A stretch of DNA of 64,000 nt from Bacteroidota bacterium (lineage in GTDB: Bacteria; Bacteroidota; Bacteroidia; Bacteroidales; JAAUTT01): positions 1-64,000 of the forward strand of contig JAEYWD010000033.1 of assembly GCA_023429135.1 (NCBI GenBank). The letters run 5' to 3'. The translations under genes were made by a program, and so were the position numbers. How positions within the stretch are numbered: the stretch's first letter is position 1; each line of letters starts with the position of its first letter. The notes under the pieces were generated by a model. It saw only the letters and a program-made list of their open reading frames with translations, was not told the DNA's origin and ran no database searches. This document shows positions 60,341 through 64,000 of the stretch, in pieces.

Positions 60341-60781
60341 TCTTATTTTTAAAGCCTGTGGAGATAATTTCAAAGCAGGTTTTATTTATAATACCCTTTT
60401 AGATTAATTAACCAACATGTTTCTTTTACTTCTTCAACGATATTTAGTTCGGAGTTTTCTAACGTTTTCAAGGCAAGCTTAGATGATAAACATCAATGTG
60501 TCCGGTGATATATCTCATCACTTATAAAAGTCGTTTATTTTCAGATTTTTACGATATTTAATAGATTCTATGAAGTTTATTATCAAGGCAATTCATTTTT
60601 GATAATATAGATAACTAATATGGCATTAAACTCGTAAATGACTTTAGTTATTTTTTGCAATATGTAGGAAGGGTAGGTTTTTTCGAATAATAAGGTTTCT
60701 TTAAAACTACTTAAAGTATTCTTTTTAAGTATTATTTAATGTTTTGTAACTTATCTTCTATCTACTGAATAATAGAATAGT
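60341..60781. other. AT-rich intergenic region, no gene seen
   Basis: 441 bp before the giant repeat protein, strongly AT-rich with no open frame of length or clear hairpin. The promoter of the 60782 gene must lie here, but no good TAnnTTTG box stands out. Confidence 0.4.
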
Positions 60782-63700
60782 ATGTACTTTTTTTTTGTTC
60801 TCCCAAGGTTGTTTTCAAGTAAGGCATTTCTATTCCTTATTGTTCTTTCTGTGCTTTTTTCTTCCAATTTGGATGCTCAGGTTTCGAATCAGGATTCAGA
60901 CTATATTTGCGATAATGATAATAATTCCTATACGTTTACAACCTGGACTAACAGGGTTGGTACCTGGGTAGTTTTTAAAGGTTCCGGACAATTTTCAAAT
61001 CCAGCGAGCCATACAAATTGTACAATTTCAAATATAGGTTTTGGAGAGAACATATTCTATTATTGGGATAACAGCTTTTCAACAACAATTCCAGAGCATA
61101 TACTCACAATATATAACACAAAAGTAAATGCAGGCGCCGATGCCGCAATATGTTGGCCGACAACCTCGTATCAACTTAATGGTTCCGATGTTTCTGCAGC
61201 TTTTGGTGGGGGCAGCAATGGGGAGTGGACGGTTATTTCTGGTACAGGAACTTTTACTAATAAGAATGACCCTAAAACTGTAGTCTCCGGTTTAAGCCTG
61301 GGAGCAAACCAGTTCAGGTGGATGGGAAAATCTTTGCCAGGTGGTTGTGGAAATAGTTCAGATATAGTTCAGATTACTGTTACAAACGTTGCTCCAAATG
61401 CTTTCGCCGGAAACGACCAAACAATTTGTCCGGGTGGTTCTGCTACCATTACAGCACCTGCAGGAGTAGGTTATACCTATTTATGGAATACAGGTGCTAC
61501 AACCCAATCAATTACGGTTTCTCCAATCGCGGCTAAAACAACTTATCAGGTCACTGTTACCAATGCCAGTAACTGTTCAGCTACTGATGCGGTTGATATT
61601 AATGTCGATAATGTTGATTTTTACAATTTAAGTTCTAATGCTACAACATACTGCGCAGGAGGAACAGGTGTTACCCTTTCGCTTTCCGGATCGAAGACGA
61701 ATGTAAGTTACCAACTGAAAAAGAACGGTAACAATGAGGGATCTGCAGTGGCGGGAACTGGAGGCGTATTGAACTGGACAAACAAAACCGCCGGAACTTA
61801 CACTGTTGTTGCTACTAACCTTACCAACTGCAGCGAAGTAATGAATGGTTCGGTGGTTGTGACCGCCGATCCGTTGCCTGTTGCTTACAATCTCACAGCA
61901 TCTTCAGCTACATATTGCAGCCATACATCAGGAGTTACACTGAATTTAAGTAGCACGGAAAACGGTGCCAATTATCAATATCAGCTTTATAAAAATGGGG
62001 CAATATTTGGAGCTATTGTTGAAGGTATCGGGGATCCCATTTCCTGGGATAATATTACTGCTGGAACGTATTCAGTTAAAACCACAAATACATTAACAAC
62101 CTGCTCGTCCACTATGACTGGCACACCATCCGTAACTTCCATTGTTTCCCCTACTATTTTTAAAGTAGAAGGAGGTGGTGTGTTTTGTGAAACCACAGGG
62201 GGTTTAGATGTTACTTTGGACGATTCGGAAGTGGGTGTAAATTACCAGCTTTTGAAAGACGGTTTTGTTGCGGGAGCTCCTAAGGCAGGAAGTGGAGGAG
62301 TTTTAACCTGGACCGGAAATCTCGAGGGAACCTATACAGTAACTGCAACAAGTGGAGGTGGTTTCTGTCCAAGAACCATGAACAGCAGTGCTATTGTTGT
62401 TAAAGAAACTTTACCAATATTATTCAACCTAACAGCAAATACTACAGGATATTGTACCGGAGATGCAGGAGTAACCATCTCTTTATCAGGATCACAGGTA
62501 GGAGTGAACTACCAACTTATTAAAGATGGGGTTCCCTCAGGAGCTCCAGTATCGGGAGATGGGAATCCTTTATCTTGGGTAAATAACCAACAGGGAGTTT
62601 ATAAGGTTCAGGCAACTAAAACTTCAGTTACCTGTGCTCTGGAAATGAACGGATCAATAACCGTAGTTGAAAATCCTTTACCGGTTCAATTTATAATTCC
62701 TGCCAATTTAACTTACTGTTCAAATACTACCGGGGCAACAATAGTGCTAAATTCCTCACAGAATGGACCCAATTACAAATATCAGTTATATAAAAATGGG
62801 ATAGCCGAAGGTGCTCCAGTTTCAGGTACAGGTGCTCCTTTGCAATGGACTGCTAAAACAACTGGTTCTTACACAGTAATTGCAACAAATACAACCTCCG
62901 GGTGCACCCAGAGCATGGCAGGCACAACAACTGTGGCTGTTTTGCAAGCTCCATCGGTTTTTAATATTTCAGCGGACGATTATTATTGCCAGGCAGGAGC
63001 AGGAGTTTCCATCGAACTGGCAAATTCAGAAGGCGCTTCCATCAGTTATCAATTGTATAAAGATGGTCTCAGCGACGGAGTCCCCGTTGCTGGAAATTCC
63101 GGAGTCCTTACTTGGGCCAACAAAAAGGCGGGGGTATACACAATAAAGGCCACAAATACCGGAAACAGTTGTGCTATCCCTATGAACGGTTCAGAAACTG
63201 TAAACGAAGTTGCTTTACCGGCAATATACAATCTTTCGGGTGCTACAGCTTATTGTGCGGGCACATCCGGGGTTACCCTTACTTTATCGGGTTCACAGGT
63301 CGGGATAAACTATACCCTGAAAAAAGGGGGAGTGGCTGTTGGTACAATTGTTGGAACTGGTGCTGCAATCAGTTGGCAAAATGTTTTATCGGGAAGTTAT
63401 ACTGTAGATGCAGTTACCTCAAATCCCATTGCTTGCTCAGTTCCCATGAACGGAAGTGTTAATGTCAACCAAGTAGGGTTACCGGCGGTAAATGCAGGTG
63501 CTGACGTTGCCATCTGTTACGGAAGCTCAACCCAACTTCAGGCAGCAGGTGCAAATACATATTCATGGTCTCCTGCCGTTAGCCTGAACGATCCTTCGGT
63601 AGCAAATCCCATTGCCACGCCCACATCAACAACATTATATACGGTAACAGGTACGGATGCCAATGGTTGTGTCAATACCAGTCAGGTTACGGTTACGGTG

Positions 63701-64000
63701 AGGGCATTGCCTAATGCGGTGGCCAGTACCCCAACCACCATCTGCAACGGAGATAAGGCCATATTAACGGCTACTGATAACATTATAGGCAACAACGAAA
63801 CTTACCTTTGGAACACAGGTTCTTCCAACGATACTATTATTGTTAATCCTTCGACCAATACAACATACACGGTTACCATCACCGATGCTTTTGGCTGTAA
63901 AAAATCAGCTTCCACTTCGGTTACAGTTAATTTAAAACCAGGTGTGAATGCTGGGTCCGATGTAGAAATATGTGCCGGTAATACTGTTACTTTAAATGGC
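60782..64000 (+). CDS. Giant secreted Ig/PKD-like repeat protein, 3' end beyond window
   Basis: Open from the ATG at 60782 to the window edge, 1073 codons with no stop. Signal MYFFFVLPRLFSSKAFLF..SNLDAQ to about residue 34. Then a head region, an Ig-like domain (DQTICPGGSATITAPAGVGY), and seven tandem repeats of about 89 residues starting near 61615, 61882, 62153, 62421, 62688, 62957 and 63223. Each repeat runs Y-N-L..Y-C..G-V-T-L-x-L-S..G-x-x-Y-Q-L-x-K-(D/N)-G..L-x-W..G-x-Y-x-V..C..M-N-G-S. From 63481 different PKD-like repeats follow (AGADVAICYGSSTQLQAAGA). Surface adhesin or T9SS cargo is likely; the sorting domain would be beyond the window. Confidence 0.9.
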   Translation, partial: MYFFFVLPRLFSSKAFLFLIVLSVLFSSNLDAQVSNQDSDYICDNDNNSYTFTTWTNRVGTWVVFKGSGQFSNPASHTNCTISNIGFGENIFYYWDNSFSTTIPEHILTIYNTKVNAGADAAICWPTTSYQLNGSDVSAAFGGGSNGEWTVISGTGTFTNKNDPKTVVSGLSLGANQFRWMGKSLPGGCGNSSDIVQITVTNVAPNAFAGNDQTICPGGSATITAPAGVGYTYLWNTGATTQSITVSPIAAKTTYQVTVTNASNCSATDAVDINVDNVDFYNLSSNATTYCAGGTGVTLSLSGSKTNVSYQLKKNGNNEGSAVAGTGGVLNWTNKTAGTYTVVATNLTNCSEVMNGSVVVTADPLPVAYNLTASSATYCSHTSGVTLNLSSTENGANYQYQLYKNGAIFGAIVEGIGDPISWDNITAGTYSVKTTNTLTTCSSTMTGTPSVTSIVSPTIFKVEGGGVFCETTGGLDVTLDDSEVGVNYQLLKDGFVAGAPKAGSGGVLTWTGNLEGTYTVTATSGGGFCPRTMNSSAIVVKETLPILFNLTANTTGYCTGDAGVTISLSGSQVGVNYQLIKDGVPSGAPVSGDGNPLSWVNNQQGVYKVQATKTSVTCALEMNGSITVVENPLPVQFIIPANLTYCSNTTGATIVLNSSQNGPNYKYQLYKNGIAEGAPVSGTGAPLQWTAKTTGSYTVIATNTTSGCTQSMAGTTTVAVLQAPSVFNISADDYYCQAGAGVSIELANSEGASISYQLYKDGLSDGVPVAGNSGVLTWANKKAGVYTIKATNTGNSCAIPMNGSETVNEVALPAIYNLSGATAYCAGTSGVTLTLSGSQVGINYTLKKGGVAVGTIVGTGAAISWQNVLSGSYTVDAVTSNPIACSVPMNGSVNVNQVGLPAVNAGADVAICYGSSTQLQAAGANTYSWSPAVSLNDPSVANPIATPTSTTLYTVTGTDANGCVNTSQVTVTVRALPNAVASTPTTICNGDKAILTATDNIIGNNETYLWNTGSSNDTIIVNPSTNTTYTVTITDAFGCKKSASTSVTVNLKPGVNAGSDVEICAGNTVTLNG

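Noticed and set aside
1..64000. tRNA, rRNA, integrase or transposase genes
   Set aside because: None recognised by eye on either strand; covariance-model and profile searches would be needed to exclude short RNAs.

Overview
The window reads as a chromosomal segment of a Bacteroidota bacterium. The signs are three secreted enzymes with type IX secretion (T9SS) C-terminal sorting domains, PorT-like outer-membrane barrels, a DUF5916 protein, CHRD, NIPSNAP and CsbD families, a TAnnTTTG-type promoter element and an almost complete lack of Shine-Dalgarno sequences. The order cannot be fixed from the sequence alone. No rRNA, tRNA, CRISPR array, integrase or transposase was seen.

Layout. 0-6.4 kb (minus): a partial phosphosulfolactate synthase, a TPR protein, folD, ffh and argS. 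6.4-14.7 kb: an odd CTAAC-rich element with a terminator hairpin, an AT-rich glycosyltransferase, an acetyl-CoA hydrolase/CoA-transferase, a 1279-residue VWA/propeller/OmpA protein, a CHRD lipoprotein and a 36-residue gene. 15-21 kb (plus): a UvrD/PcrA-type helicase, DUF3788, a HAD phosphatase, thrB, thrC and a small lipoprotein. 21.4-29.3 kb: an SUMF1-type lipoprotein, three tandem paralogous membrane proteins of unknown family, and, convergent with them, an Hsp70 with an enlarged helical C-terminus plus a short GrpE-like partner. This is the best candidate for an undescribed system.

29.4-45.8 kb is a stress and DNA-repair island, mostly on the minus strand: type II NADH dehydrogenase, YtxH, CsbD, two DUF5670 peptides, DUF4142 and DUF892 ferritin-like proteins, a glycine-zipper stress protein, two AraC regulators of one subfamily, topoisomerase IB, Ku with a divergent two-gene LigD (polymerase and a ligase domain whose motif I lysine is displaced), and ferritin. 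A TGGCATA-type box recurs upstream of several of these genes, and a 26-bp exact repeat lies about 68 bp upstream of it in two cases, suggesting a shared regulon.

45.9-50.6 kb: icd and dnaX, flanked by related palindromic repeats, then a DoxX/TIM-barrel fusion. 50.7-57.9 kb: a membrane-spanning DNA-binding regulator followed by three secreted glycoside hydrolases (unassigned clan GH-A-like, GH5, GH44), a likely beta-glucan or hemicellulose utilisation cluster. 58-64 kb: a LarA-like nickel enzyme, a NIPSNAP protein, and the first 1073 residues of a giant secreted protein with seven repeats of about 89 residues, running off the window.
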